From: DAOTWP01 sp034435675
GTDB taxonomy: Bacteria; Chloroflexota; Anaerolineae; Aggregatilineales; Phototrophicaceae
NCBI GenBank assembly: GCA_034435675.1
Contig: DAOTWP010000120.1
Span: forward strand, 1 to 16,789
Reading direction: 5' to 3'
Length of the DNA stretch: 16,789 nucleotides
Program-made: the position numbers and the translations under genes
The notes under the pieces: model-generated
The model's input: the letters and a program-made list of their open reading frames with translations, nothing else
Told to the model about the DNA's origin: nothing
The model's database searches: none
Shown here: positions 1 through 7,322 of the stretch, piece by piece
Position numbering within the stretch: position 1 is the first letter of the stretch
Layout: the number at the start of each line of letters is the position of its first letter

Positions 1-1232
1 CGGGGTTGTACGCCTTGAGCATCACCGGCACGGGCGAGGACAGCGCGGCAGCGGGTGATCTGGACATCACCGCGGACATGACCATCACCGGCGCGGGGCG
101 CGACAGCACGATCATTGACGCCAACGGCATTGACCGTGTGTTCCACATCACCGGGACGTATACAGTCCATCTTGGTGCTGTGACACTAACGGAGGGACGT
201 GCTGCCGATTTTGGTGGTGGCGTCTTTAACGATGGCGGCAGTCTCACCCTGCATGCAAGCAGCGTCAACAACAATACCGCCCAATACCGTGGTGCGGGTA
301 TTTCCGCGATCCGCGGCACCTTGATTGTAGAAGACAGCGTAATAGCGCACAACCGCATCGCTGCGAGCGGGGAAACCCAGATGCTCATCGGTGGCGCGGG
401 CATCGCCAGCGAAGACACTATCCTGCATATCACCGACAGCCAGATCCACAACAACGCCATCGGAGGACTGGTTTTTGGCAGCGCCGGCGGGGTTCTCAGT
501 TCAGGCAAATCACGCATCACCCGCAGTCTCATCGCCGAAAATGTCAATGCTGCGGGAACCGGCGGCGGCGGTGGAATTGTCAACGCAGGCGATATGACGA
601 TTGTGGACTCCACAATCGCCAATAATCGCACGCAAACGCCCGGCGCGGGCATTGCCACTACTGAAGGTGTGCTCGCAATCAAACGCAGCCTGATTACCGC
701 CAACGATGCCGCCGATCAGGCGGGCGGCGGTTTGTTTATTGAGAGTGGAATTGTGATCATCACCGACTCCACGCTGAGCGCGAATCGGGCAATCGGCGGC
801 GCCGCAATCTTTACGCTGATTGACGTGCCGGCGACGATCATCCTCGCGCAGACGACCATCGCCGACAATGTGAACACCTTATCTGAGGAATATACGGGGA
901 GCATCCATCTCTACAGTCAAAACCGGCTCATTGTGCGCAACAGTATTCTGGCGAACAGTCTTGGCGCTAACTGCTACAACGAGGGCGGTGACGTAACACC
1001 ACGCGGCGTTAACATCAATACGGATGCTTCGTGCGGCTGGGGCAGCGCTGCGAATCCCCTTTTGGGTCCGCTGGCAAATAATGGCGGACCAACCCTGACC
1101 CATGCGCTGCTGCCTGGCAGCCCGGCGCTTGACGCTGCCGAAGCGAGTCTGTGCTCGCCCACGGACCAGCGCGGCATCGCCCGCCCGCAGGGAGCAGGCT
1201 GTGACATCGGCGCATTTGAGTCACAACCCTAA
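1..1232 (+). CDS. Right-handed beta-helix repeat surface protein, C-terminal part (5' truncated by window)
   Basis: The reading frame is open from the first base and ends at TAA 1230-1232. The TTG at position 6 is only the first possible start codon inside the window, so the true start lies upstream. The visible ~409 residues begin with a segment of the type LSITGTGEDSAAAGDLDIT, common near the start of bacterial polymorphic or parallel beta-helix proteins. It continues with repeating short strands rich in Gly, Asn, Thr and Ile (patterns such as ITDSxIxxN and GGGIxNxG), as expected of a right-handed parallel beta-helix. The last ~65 residues (GPLANNGGPTLTHALLPGSPALDAA, two Cys, DIGAFE ending) match the choice-of-anchor Q-type C-terminus. 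Proteins of this kind are normally secreted or cell-surface attached; the substrate or partner cannot be told. No lyase catalytic motif is evident. It is separated from the catabolic genes and is probably unrelated to them. Confidence 0.85.
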   Translation, partial: GLYALSITGTGEDSAAAGDLDITADMTITGAGRDSTIIDANGIDRVFHITGTYTVHLGAVTLTEGRAADFGGGVFNDGGSLTLHASSVNNNTAQYRGAGISAIRGTLIVEDSVIAHNRIAASGETQMLIGGAGIASEDTILHITDSQIHNNAIGGLVFGSAGGVLSSGKSRITRSLIAENVNAAGTGGGGGIVNAGDMTIVDSTIANNRTQTPGAGIATTEGVLAIKRSLITANDAADQAGGGLFIESGIVIITDSTLSANRAIGGAAIFTLIDVPATIILAQTTIADNVNTLSEEYTGSIHLYSQNRLIVRNSILANSLGANCYNEGGDVTPRGVNINTDASCGWGSAANPLLGPLANNGGPTLTHALLPGSPALDAAEASLCSPTDQRGIARPQGAGCDIGAFESQP

Positions 1233-1267
1233 CCTGTCTATCGTTTGATGGCGAATCCATACTGCGC

Positions 1268-1741
1268 CTACCCTTGCAGCAGGCGCGGCATAATCGCATC
1301 CATCAGCACCGCCGTTTGTTCCAGCGAGTGATAATCCGCGCCGTGCGCAATCCGGTTCAACTGCGGGTCGAAACTCCAGAATCCCGCCGTCTCGTACAAA
1401 AAGCGAATGTACGTGTAGCAGATGCCCAGCACAACACGGGAATAGACGCTGTAGCTCATGTAGGGGAAAAAGACGATCACGCCGCGATCATGCGCGTAAA
1501 AGACAATGCCAAGCTGCGGGTCGGGATAATGCAGTTCGACATCCTCGCCCGCGCTGGGCACCGGCAGCAGCGAACGATCCAGCCGCAGCAGCAGCCGCGC
1601 CAGTGCCCGCTGTCTGATCTTGCGCACGGGCCAGAACTGCTCCGGTTGGCTGGTACTCTGCCCGTTAGCAAACAGCCACTCAATCATCGAAGCCGTCAGT
1701 TTGCCCGCTTTGGGCACATACAGGTGAATCTCGTAGTTCAT
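1268..1741 (-). CDS. Hypothetical protein, 157 residues
   Basis: I do not recognise this protein. It starts at ATG (plus-strand cat at 1739-1741), with a GGAG Shine-Dalgarno about 6 bases upstream, and stops at TAG (1268-1270). The protein is soluble-looking, with no signal peptide. It is aromatic-rich in the middle (VIVFFPYMSYSVYSRVV around residues 88-104, then YTYIRFLYETAGFWSFDP), and its N-terminus MNYEIHLYVPKAGKLT suggests a beta-strand opening. The FFPYMSY segment is too short and too polar to call as a confident membrane helix. It lies between two plus-strand genes and is transcribed against both, so it is probably a monocistronic gene. The good ribosome-binding site and the sensible composition argue that it is real; the function is unknown. 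Confidence 0.65.
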   Translation of the reverse strand: MNYEIHLYVPKAGKLTASMIEWLFANGQSTSQPEQFWPVRKIRQRALARLLLRLDRSLLPVPSAGEDVELHYPDPQLGIVFYAHDRGVIVFFPYMSYSVYSRVVLGICYTYIRFLYETAGFWSFDPQLNRIAHGADYHSLEQTAVLMDAIMPRLLQG

Positions 1742-1943
1742 CGCGCTCCGGGGTTACAGAGATGTCCACAAGCTCTGCGGGTCAGCACCCTTTTCATTGT
1801 GGACTGACACCCAACGCGCGTCAACCGGCGGCTTGCGGCGTACCTGCGGCGTTGGACAGACGGTGAACAATCGCCGGACACAAACAGCCTCGGCTGTGTT
1901 ACCCTGAATACACCGTGATCGTGCAACAAGCGGAGAAACACAA

Positions 1944-3368
1944 ATGAAAAAGCTGCTGCTGCCCCTTCTGGTGCTGGTGCTGCTGGGTTTGCCGTTCCCC
2001 CTGTTCGCACAGGCAGATGATGCGCTGCTGCTCTATGCCCTGTCTGGTGACGGCGTGGAACGAGTGCATATCCTGAATGCAGACAGCGGCGAACAGATGC
2101 TGGTCGGCGAACTGGACAAAACGGGCGATAGCTGGGTTGATGCTGGCTGGTCGCCGGACGGACGCTATGTCTGGCTGGTGGATGCCCCGGACGCAGGTCG
2201 GCGCAGGCTGCGGCTGGTGGACATACTGGATGGGTCTGAAAGCCTCATCACTGAAGTGCTCGATTTGAACGGCTGCCATCCCGCCATTCGCTGGTCGCCG
2301 GACGGGCACATCCTGGGCTATCTGACCGGCACAGAAGGGGCGTATCAGTACACGCTGCTGAAGGTCGCCGAGAACGTTGCTTACACTTTTGACAACACGG
2401 CGGGTCCCAATACGGAGGGACCCCTGTGGTCACCTGATGGGCGTTACGTGTTGATCCCATATGGGCGGCTGATTGACAGCACGGATGGCTCTGTAGTGCT
2501 GGAAGACTCCGGGTTATCCAGCGCGTTTTCGCCGGATGGACGCTACCTGGTCTATAACGATGGCATGATCTGGCTGTACGACCTGACTGCTGATGACCTC
2601 AGGGATATTGGCTTCTCTGGCTTCCTGAACGGCTGGTCGCCCGATGGACGTTATCTGCTGCTGTGGCACCACGACGAAGTGGATCGGGCGCTGCATTATT
2701 ATTACGAGCCGCAGACAGACCGCTTCAACACCATAGACGTGGGGGCACACATCTGGCACATCTCGGAGTGGATGCACGGCAGCGAGGAACTGCTGGTCAT
2801 CACTGAGGACGCCAACACCGATGACGGTGGACAAACCCTGCTGCGCTATGCACCAGAGTCTGGCAGCGTCAGCCCGGTCTTGCAGACGCCCGGCGCGGTG
2901 CTGCAGGTTGTTCCTGCTGGGGAGTGGCTGGCGGTGACGTACAGCACGGTGGTGCTGGAAGGCGAAACCCCGTCTGACCATCTGTGGATTTCGGATGGCG
3001 AGACGGTGATTGAGACAGAAATGGTCATCAGCCGACCCTGGTTCGCAGATTTCAACGAGCCGATTATCTGGTCACCTGACGGGCGTTGGCTGGCAGTGTA
3101 TACCTACGAGGCGTTGTATCGCTTCGATTCTGAGACCAGCATGCTCGAACGCATGCCGGTAGAGGCAGATCACTTCTACGTGCCGGGCTGGTCAGCAGAC
3201 AGCCGCTACCTGCTGTTCCGTGCCTTTGCCGATGACAACAGTGCCCGCATGCTGCTGTGGAACACCACCACCGACACCATCAGCGCTATTCAGCACCCAT
3301 TCGGGACGGTGATCGGCTGGCAGGGCAGCAGCGCACAAAACAGCCTGCTGTACTGCGGTATTGGCTGA
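1944..3368 (+). CDS. Exported WD40/TolB-like beta-propeller protein
   Basis: The 474-residue protein begins at ATG 1944, preceded by GCGGAGAAACACAA (GGAG about 10 bases upstream). Residues 1-23 form a clear signal peptide: KK, a leucine-rich core, then FAQADD, with likely cleavage after Ala22 or Gln23. Seven copies of a WSPDGRY-type motif start near residues 69, 117, 162, 195, 231, 376 and 416 (the last is WSADSRY). This is the signature of a TolB/PD40-like beta-propeller, and the number suggests six or seven blades. The gap between the fifth and sixth copies (about 237-376) still fits one or two degenerate blades. Such proteins are extracytoplasmic and often bind protein or glycan, but nothing here defines a ligand or an active site. 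It converges on the DUF1638 gene with only 16 bases between the stop codons, and no hairpin is evident there. Confidence 0.85.
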   Translation: MKKLLLPLLVLVLLGLPFPLFAQADDALLLYALSGDGVERVHILNADSGEQMLVGELDKTGDSWVDAGWSPDGRYVWLVDAPDAGRRRLRLVDILDGSESLITEVLDLNGCHPAIRWSPDGHILGYLTGTEGAYQYTLLKVAENVAYTFDNTAGPNTEGPLWSPDGRYVLIPYGRLIDSTDGSVVLEDSGLSSAFSPDGRYLVYNDGMIWLYDLTADDLRDIGFSGFLNGWSPDGRYLLLWHHDEVDRALHYYYEPQTDRFNTIDVGAHIWHISEWMHGSEELLVITEDANTDDGGQTLLRYAPESGSVSPVLQTPGAVLQVVPAGEWLAVTYSTVVLEGETPSDHLWISDGETVIETEMVISRPWFADFNEPIIWSPDGRWLAVYTYEALYRFDSETSMLERMPVEADHFYVPGWSADSRYLLFRAFADDNSARMLLWNTTTDTISAIQHPFGTVIGWQGSSAQNSLLYCGIG

Positions 3369-3384
3369 CGGCAGCGGCGGTGGT

Positions 3385-4143
3385 TCAGGGTGTTGCGGAA
3401 ACCAGCAGCGCAGCACCTTTGACCAGCGCCGCGTCATACGTCTGCTCAATGCGCTGTCCGGGCGCGACGACCAGAAAATCGTCCTCCTGCCATGTGCCAT
3501 TGACCAGCAGTTCCAGCAGGCGGCGGTTGCCCTGGATGCGCTCGAACAGCCAGCCTTCGCGCTCGGCTTTCTGCCGCGCCATCGCCTCTGCGCCGACATG
3601 ATCCGCGCTGCCCATATCCACGAAGACCGCGCGCGTGTAATGCTGTGACCACTTACGCAGTTCTTCGATCAGCAAATCTGCCGTTTCCTTGCCAAACTTC
3701 GCCACATAACGTTCATATTCGGCAGCTTCCGCCTCGATACTGGCAGCGCCCAGCGCCACGCTGCTGCCCTGCGCCAGATGCTCGACATAATCCACGCTGT
3801 ACCAGTATGTGCCGGGCTGCGCCTCAAATTCCTCCTGATAGCGCTCCTTAGAGCCGAGATACAGCGTGATGCAGTCATGCGCACGCGGAATCACCAGCGG
3901 CGTGTGCTGTGTGGTCAATCCAATGGTGGCTGTGCCGCACATGCCGTAAACCAGCAGAATCGCGTCACACTCGCCAGGCTGAATGCTGTCAATCTGCGCC
4001 TGAAGCACACTGCGCAGATTCTTCGGCTGGTTGTGCAGTCCCTGTTCAAACAGGCGCACCGTTACCGTGTGCGGGCTGGTGGCGGCAAGCGCATAGATGC
4101 TGCGCGCCAGTGCGGAACACGTCAACGCGACAAACCGGCTCAT
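3385..4143 (-). CDS. DUF1638 family protein, linked to corrinoid methyl-transfer genes
   Basis: The start is set at ATG 4141-4143 (protein MSRFVALTCSALARSIY), because GGAGG at 4151-4155 lies 7 bases upstream. The frame is open further upstream, but only inside the neighbouring gene. The 252-residue product has the DUF1638 landmarks: a Cys in the first strand (C9), the LHNQPKNLR segment, YGMCG (C69) and RAHDCITLYLG (H89, D90, C91), then GTYWYS. The Cys/His set suggests a metal or cofactor site, but no biochemical function is established as far as I know. DUF1638 genes are frequently found beside methylcorrinoid methyltransferase genes. Here the ATG overlaps the TGA of the homocysteine methyltransferase gene (ATGA), so the two are translationally coupled and probably work together. 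It is the last gene of the minus-strand array. Confidence 0.85.
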   Translation of the reverse strand: MSRFVALTCSALARSIYALAATSPHTVTVRLFEQGLHNQPKNLRSVLQAQIDSIQPGECDAILLVYGMCGTATIGLTTQHTPLVIPRAHDCITLYLGSKERYQEEFEAQPGTYWYSVDYVEHLAQGSSVALGAASIEAEAAEYERYVAKFGKETADLLIEELRKWSQHYTRAVFVDMGSADHVGAEAMARQKAEREGWLFERIQGNRRLLELLVNGTWQEDDFLVVAPGQRIEQTYDAALVKGAALLVSATP

Positions 4144-5027
4144 GCCATGTCCTCCAGCGCCGCCGCAATCGCCGCGATATGCGCCGGGGTGCTGCCGCAG
4201 CATGCGCCAATAATGCGCGCGCCATATGCCCGCACGCGCTGCGCATACCCGCCCATGTCTTCCGGCGTGGCGTCATAGACGGCAACGCCGTTTTCCAGCC
4301 GGGGCATCCCGGCATTGGACTTGGCGACCAGAATCGTGTCCGGCTGTGCGGCATGCATTTTGACGATCACCTGCTCAATCTCCGCCGGACCGTTGCCGCA
4401 GTTGCCGCCCAGCGCCGCTGCGCCCAGCGCCTTCATGCGCGCCGCTGCCTGTTCCGGCGTAACGCCCATCATCGTGCGCCCTCTGGTATCAAACGTCATC
4501 GTGGCGACAAAGGGGACATCCGGCGCTGCCTGCTGGCAGCCCTGCACTGCCGCCTGCACTTCCTGCAAGTCGGACATGGTTTCGATCCACAGCACATCCA
4601 CGCCGCCCTCGACCAGCGCGCGCGCCTGCTCGGCAAACATCTCGGTGGCTTCCTCCACCGTCAGCGTGCCCATTGGCGCAAAGAACGTCCCCGTTGGTCC
4701 TATCGAGCCACCCACGACCACGCCGCGCCCGGCACTATCCACGGCTTCGCGTGCCAGTTGTGCCGCTGCCCGGTTGAGTTCCGCGCCGCGTGGTGCCAGC
4801 CCGTGCCCCTCAAGGCGCAGCCGGTTGCCGCCAAAGCTGTTGGTCAGCACAATCTGCGCGCCCGCCTCGATATAACCACGGTGAACACTGCGGATGTCGT
4901 CGGCGCGTTCCACATTCCACAGTTCCGGCGGGTCGCCCTGTGTCAAGCCCATGCTCATCAGCATTGTGCCCATGCCGCCATCGGCAACAATGATGCTGTT
5001 TTCTGCCAGCAGTTGTGACCAGTTCAT
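4140..5027 (-). CDS. Homocysteine S-methyltransferase, single catalytic domain
   Basis: The 295-residue protein corresponds to the Pfam S-methyl_trans domain alone (as in the N-terminal module of MetH, or YitJ/BhmT-like enzymes). It transfers a methyl group from a donor such as methylcobalamin, betaine or S-methylmethionine to homocysteine, giving methionine. DGGMGTML (residues 16-23) is the usual N-terminal strand. The zinc-binding cysteines are present: GGNCGNGP (C210) and IIGACCGST (C276, C277). No B12-binding, pterin or activation domain follows, so the methyl donor must come from another protein or small molecule. The start at 5025-5027 is chosen because the homologous region begins there and AAGGGG lies about 8 bases upstream; the frame extends to 5183, but that part is not protein-like. 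It is the first gene after a 158-bp gap behind the dehydratase gene and overlaps DUF1638 by ATGA. Confidence 0.88.
   Translation of the reverse strand: MNWSQLLAENSIIVADGGMGTMLMSMGLTQGDPPELWNVERADDIRSVHRGYIEAGAQIVLTNSFGGNRLRLEGHGLAPRGAELNRAAAQLAREAVDSAGRGVVVGGSIGPTGTFFAPMGTLTVEEATEMFAEQARALVEGGVDVLWIETMSDLQEVQAAVQGCQQAAPDVPFVATMTFDTRGRTMMGVTPEQAAARMKALGAAALGGNCGNGPAEIEQVIVKMHAAQPDTILVAKSNAGMPRLENGVAVYDATPEDMGGYAQRVRAYGARIIGACCGSTPAHIAAIAAALEDMA
4151..4155 (-). promoter_or_regulatory. Ribosome-binding site deciding the DUF1638 start
   Basis: The minus strand reads GGAGG, 7 bases before the ATG at 4143 and still inside the end of the homocysteine methyltransferase gene. This selects the start overlapping the upstream TGA over earlier in-frame codons and indicates translational coupling. 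Confidence 0.75.
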
Positions 5028-5135
5028 TTTTTGTCCCCTTGCATCATCAAGAAGTACTGTTATGCTACTCTCGCCATGCCCAGAATCCCCCCGCCCGCTA
5101 TCCTGATTCCGGTATGACAAATGTCTCTTTTTGCT

Positions 5136-5162
5136 AAAAACACAGGCACATCCTGGCTGTGT
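5136..5162 (-). terminator. Candidate intrinsic terminator or attenuator after the sugar-acid dehydratase gene
   Basis: On the minus strand, 24 bases beyond the dehydratase stop codon, ACACAG and CTGTGT can form a 6-bp stem (5157-5162 with 5140-5145) around an 11-base loop, followed immediately by a run of T (5136-5140). The stem is short and an alternative CAGG/CCTG pairing exists inside it, so it may be partial. If active, it would separate the pathway genes from the methyltransferase/DUF1638 pair. Confidence 0.45.
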
Positions 5163-5185
5163 GACCGTTTGGGCACCCTGCAAGG

Positions 5186-6385
5186 CTAACGAATTTCCTC
5201 CACCGCCCAGTGATCGCCCATAGCGCGCCGCCCGCGTGCCAGCCCTGCGCCCTCGGATACCTCGCGAATCAGGTCATCGCGTTCCAGCGCTGCCGGATTC
5301 AGGTTAACGCCCAGCCCCGGTCCCGACGGCACATTGAGCTGCCCGTTGTGCAGCGTCGGCGTAAAATCGCTCAGCACGGGGAAGTAGGTGCGGTAAAAGG
5401 CGCGCACAGACTCGACAAAATACAGGTTGGGCAGATGCGCCCCCAGATGCATACAGGCAGCATGGCAGATTGGACCGGCGACATTGTGCAGCACCAGCGG
5501 CAGCCCATATGCCTCTGCCATGTTAGCGATTTTGCGCGTTTCGCCAATCCCGCCGTTCCAGACCGGATCGGTCATCAGGATTTGCGCAACATGCTGTTCC
5601 ATCCATGTGCGCATCTGCCAGCGAGTCATCAGCAGTTCAGAGCCAACAATCGGGATCGTTGTGCGCGCTGCCAGCAGCTTGATTTCTTCGGCGTGGACTG
5701 CCGGGAGTACGTCCTCCAGAAAGAGGATATTGTACGGTTCCAGCGCCCGCGCGATGCGTTCCATGCTGGCGCGGTTCCAACGGAAATGGCACTCAATGCC
5801 AATTTCCATCTCTTCCCCCACCGCATCCCGAATCTGGCGCACCGGCTTCAAGCCTGCCTCCACCTGCGCCAGCGAGATATACTGCCCAAAGCTGGCTTCG
5901 CTGAACGGGTCGAAGGGCCAGATTTTCATCGCGCGGATGCCGTCCGCCAGCAGCGAACGCGCCAGCGCCCCGGCGTCGTGCTGCCATGCTTCGTAGTCTG
6001 GCTGCGCGGGTGTGCCGATGCAGGTATTATAGGTGGGCACGGTTTCGCGCGTGTGCCCGCCCAGCAGATGCACCAGTGGGGCGTTATATGCTTTGCCCAT
6101 AATGTCCCACAGCGCCAGTTCCAGCGCGGACAACGCGCGCGTTTCTGCCCCGGCGTAACCGTGATACATGATGTTGTCCATCACGAAGCGCCACAGCCCC
6201 TCGATGTCGAACGCTTCCTGCCCCAGCACCAGCGGGGCAACCGTGCCGTGCAGCGCCCCCTTGGCGCCGGGTATTTTGTCTACCGTTTCCCCCAACCCGA
6301 TAATGCCTGCGTCCGTGTGTACCCGCACGACCATCAGCCGGGGGTACGCGCGCCATTGGAGGCTCTCGATTGCCGTGATTTTCAT
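5186..6385 (-). CDS. Enolase-superfamily sugar-acid dehydratase (mandelate racemase subgroup)
   Basis: This enzyme probably removes water from an aldonate (arabinonate, xylonate, galactonate or similar) to give a 2-keto-3-deoxy acid. The protein from ATG 6383-6385 has 399 residues, the normal size for the family. The N-terminal capping domain covers about 1-125 and the barrel the rest. AMKIWPFDP holds the barrel Lys (K154). The Mg ligands are E198 (IECH), E224 (FLED) and E250 (VGSE). The His-Asp dyad is D273 (MTDPVWNGG) and H300 (LVLHN), and E325 (FVES) follows. H200, next to the first ligand, resembles the galactonate/arabinonate dehydratase group more than the racemases. The start is chosen at MKITAIESLQ because upstream codons run into the FAH-family gene, whose stop is 13 bases away; the ribosome-binding site is weak. 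The exact substrate cannot be read from sequence; the neighbouring FAH-family enzyme points to a pentonate. Confidence 0.88.
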   Translation of the reverse strand: MKITAIESLQWRAYPRLMVVRVHTDAGIIGLGETVDKIPGAKGALHGTVAPLVLGQEAFDIEGLWRFVMDNIMYHGYAGAETRALSALELALWDIMGKAYNAPLVHLLGGHTRETVPTYNTCIGTPAQPDYEAWQHDAGALARSLLADGIRAMKIWPFDPFSEASFGQYISLAQVEAGLKPVRQIRDAVGEEMEIGIECHFRWNRASMERIARALEPYNILFLEDVLPAVHAEEIKLLAARTTIPIVGSELLMTRWQMRTWMEQHVAQILMTDPVWNGGIGETRKIANMAEAYGLPLVLHNVAGPICHAACMHLGAHLPNLYFVESVRAFYRTYFPVLSDFTPTLHNGQLNVPSGPGLGVNLNPAALERDDLIREVSEGAGLARGRRAMGDHWAVEEIR

Positions 6386-6398
6386 CCTGATTCGCCTG

Positions 6399-7322
6399 TC
6401 AGACGACGCGCACCGTGTTTTGCAGGGTACCGATGCCGTCAATCGTGATTGTCACCCGATCACCCACCGCCAGCGTAAATGCCGCGGGAGGAACAATGCC
6501 CGTTCCGGTCAGCAGTACCGCGCCTGCCGGGAACTGGTTGCTGCGCCCCAGATAGTCCAGCAGCACTGCCAGCGGACGATGAATCGCGCTGGTGTGCACA
6601 CTGCCTTCAAATACCGCCTGCCCCGCGCGCAGCACCTGCACCCGGATCGTCGTTTGTGGGTAATGCGTCTGCGCGCCCAGCACAATGCCCGGTCCCAGCG
6701 CGCAGCTTGCCGTGTAGACCTTCGCCTGCGGCAGATACAGCGGGTTCGCGCCTTCAATGTCGCGGCTGCTCATGTCGTTGCCAATGGTCAGCCCAACCAC
6801 CTCCAGCGCCGGGTTGAGCACTACCGCCAGTTCCGGTTCCGGCACATTCCACGTAGCATCGGCGCGGATGCCGACCTGCGCCAGATGCCCGACAATCCGT
6901 TCGCCGCGTGCCTTGAAGAACAGTTCCGGGCGTTCGGCAGCGTACACGCGGGCGTAAACATCGCCGCCATCTGCTGCTTCTTCCTGGCGTGCCGCGCGGC
7001 TGCGTTCGTAAGTCACCCCCGATGCCCAGACATCCTGTACATCCACCGGGGGCAGCCAGTGCGGCAGACTTTCGGCGGGGGCGTTGTCAAACAGCGCCGC
7101 CGGGTAGCGCAGTGCTGCGTTCGCCGCCGCTGCCCGCACATCCGCGATGGCGGCAGCCACGCGCCCACTGCTGCCCTGCAGGAAGCGTTCGATAGAGCCT
7201 AGCGCGCCGGTGATGTCCGCCACGCTTGCGCTGTCGCTTGATCCGTCGCGAAGCCCGTCGCGCAGCCCGACCCGCACCCCGTGTTCAGGATGATAAAAAC
7301 GTACCAGCAGGGAGGTCTCCAT
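6399..7322 (-). CDS. FAH-family 2-keto-3-deoxypentonate (2-dehydro-3-deoxyarabinonate-type) dehydratase
   Basis: The 307-residue protein belongs to the fumarylacetoacetate hydrolase family. The segments VWASGVTYERSR (98-109), DVYARVYAAERPELFFKA (121-138), TWNVPEPELAVV (158-169), TIGNDMSSRDIEG (179-191) and NPLYLPQAKVY are the pattern I know from the Sulfolobus D-arabinose enzyme KdaD and its relatives. These convert 2-keto-3-deoxypentonate to 2,5-dioxopentanoate. The expected divalent metal ligands are E162, E164 and D183. The first ~90 residues are a variable N-terminal domain and include a small tandem duplication (GLRDGLRDG). The ATG at 7320-7322 overlaps the upstream MBL-fold gene's stop as TGATG; GGAG lies about 13 bases upstream. 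The next gene makes the expected substrate and the ALDH gene consumes the product, which supports the assignment. A hydrolase acting on a related diketo acid is the main alternative. Confidence 0.85.
   Translation of the reverse strand: METSLLVRFYHPEHGVRVGLRDGLRDGSSDSASVADITGALGSIERFLQGSSGRVAAAIADVRAAAANAALRYPAALFDNAPAESLPHWLPPVDVQDVWASGVTYERSRAARQEEAADGGDVYARVYAAERPELFFKARGERIVGHLAQVGIRADATWNVPEPELAVVLNPALEVVGLTIGNDMSSRDIEGANPLYLPQAKVYTASCALGPGIVLGAQTHYPQTTIRVQVLRAGQAVFEGSVHTSAIHRPLAVLLDYLGRSNQFPAGAVLLTGTGIVPPAAFTLAVGDRVTITIDGIGTLQNTVRVV
7243..7266. repeat. 12-bp tandem duplication in the FAH-family gene
   Basis: CCGTCGCGAAGC (7243-7254) is followed directly by CCGTCGCGCAGC (7255-7266), one mismatch. 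It adds four codons in frame, giving GLRDGLRDG near residues 19-27 of the N-terminal domain. It does not disturb the catalytic part. Confidence 0.7.

Noticed and set aside
1742..1943. Possible promoter elements before the propeller gene
   Set aside because: TTGGAC and several AT-rich hexamers occur, but none pair at 16-18 bases; not reportable.
2150..3230. Recurring DNA words around WSPDGRY
   Set aside because: They are codon-level echoes of propeller blade motifs in a coding sequence, not a mobile or CRISPR-like repeat.
3909..5018. A 369-codon open frame on the plus strand
   Set aside because: Antisense to the homocysteine methyltransferase and DUF1638 genes; Cys/Arg/His-rich translation without family features.
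5210..6448. A 412-codon open frame on the plus strand
   Set aside because: Antisense to the enolase-superfamily gene; no recognisable motif and shadow-like composition.
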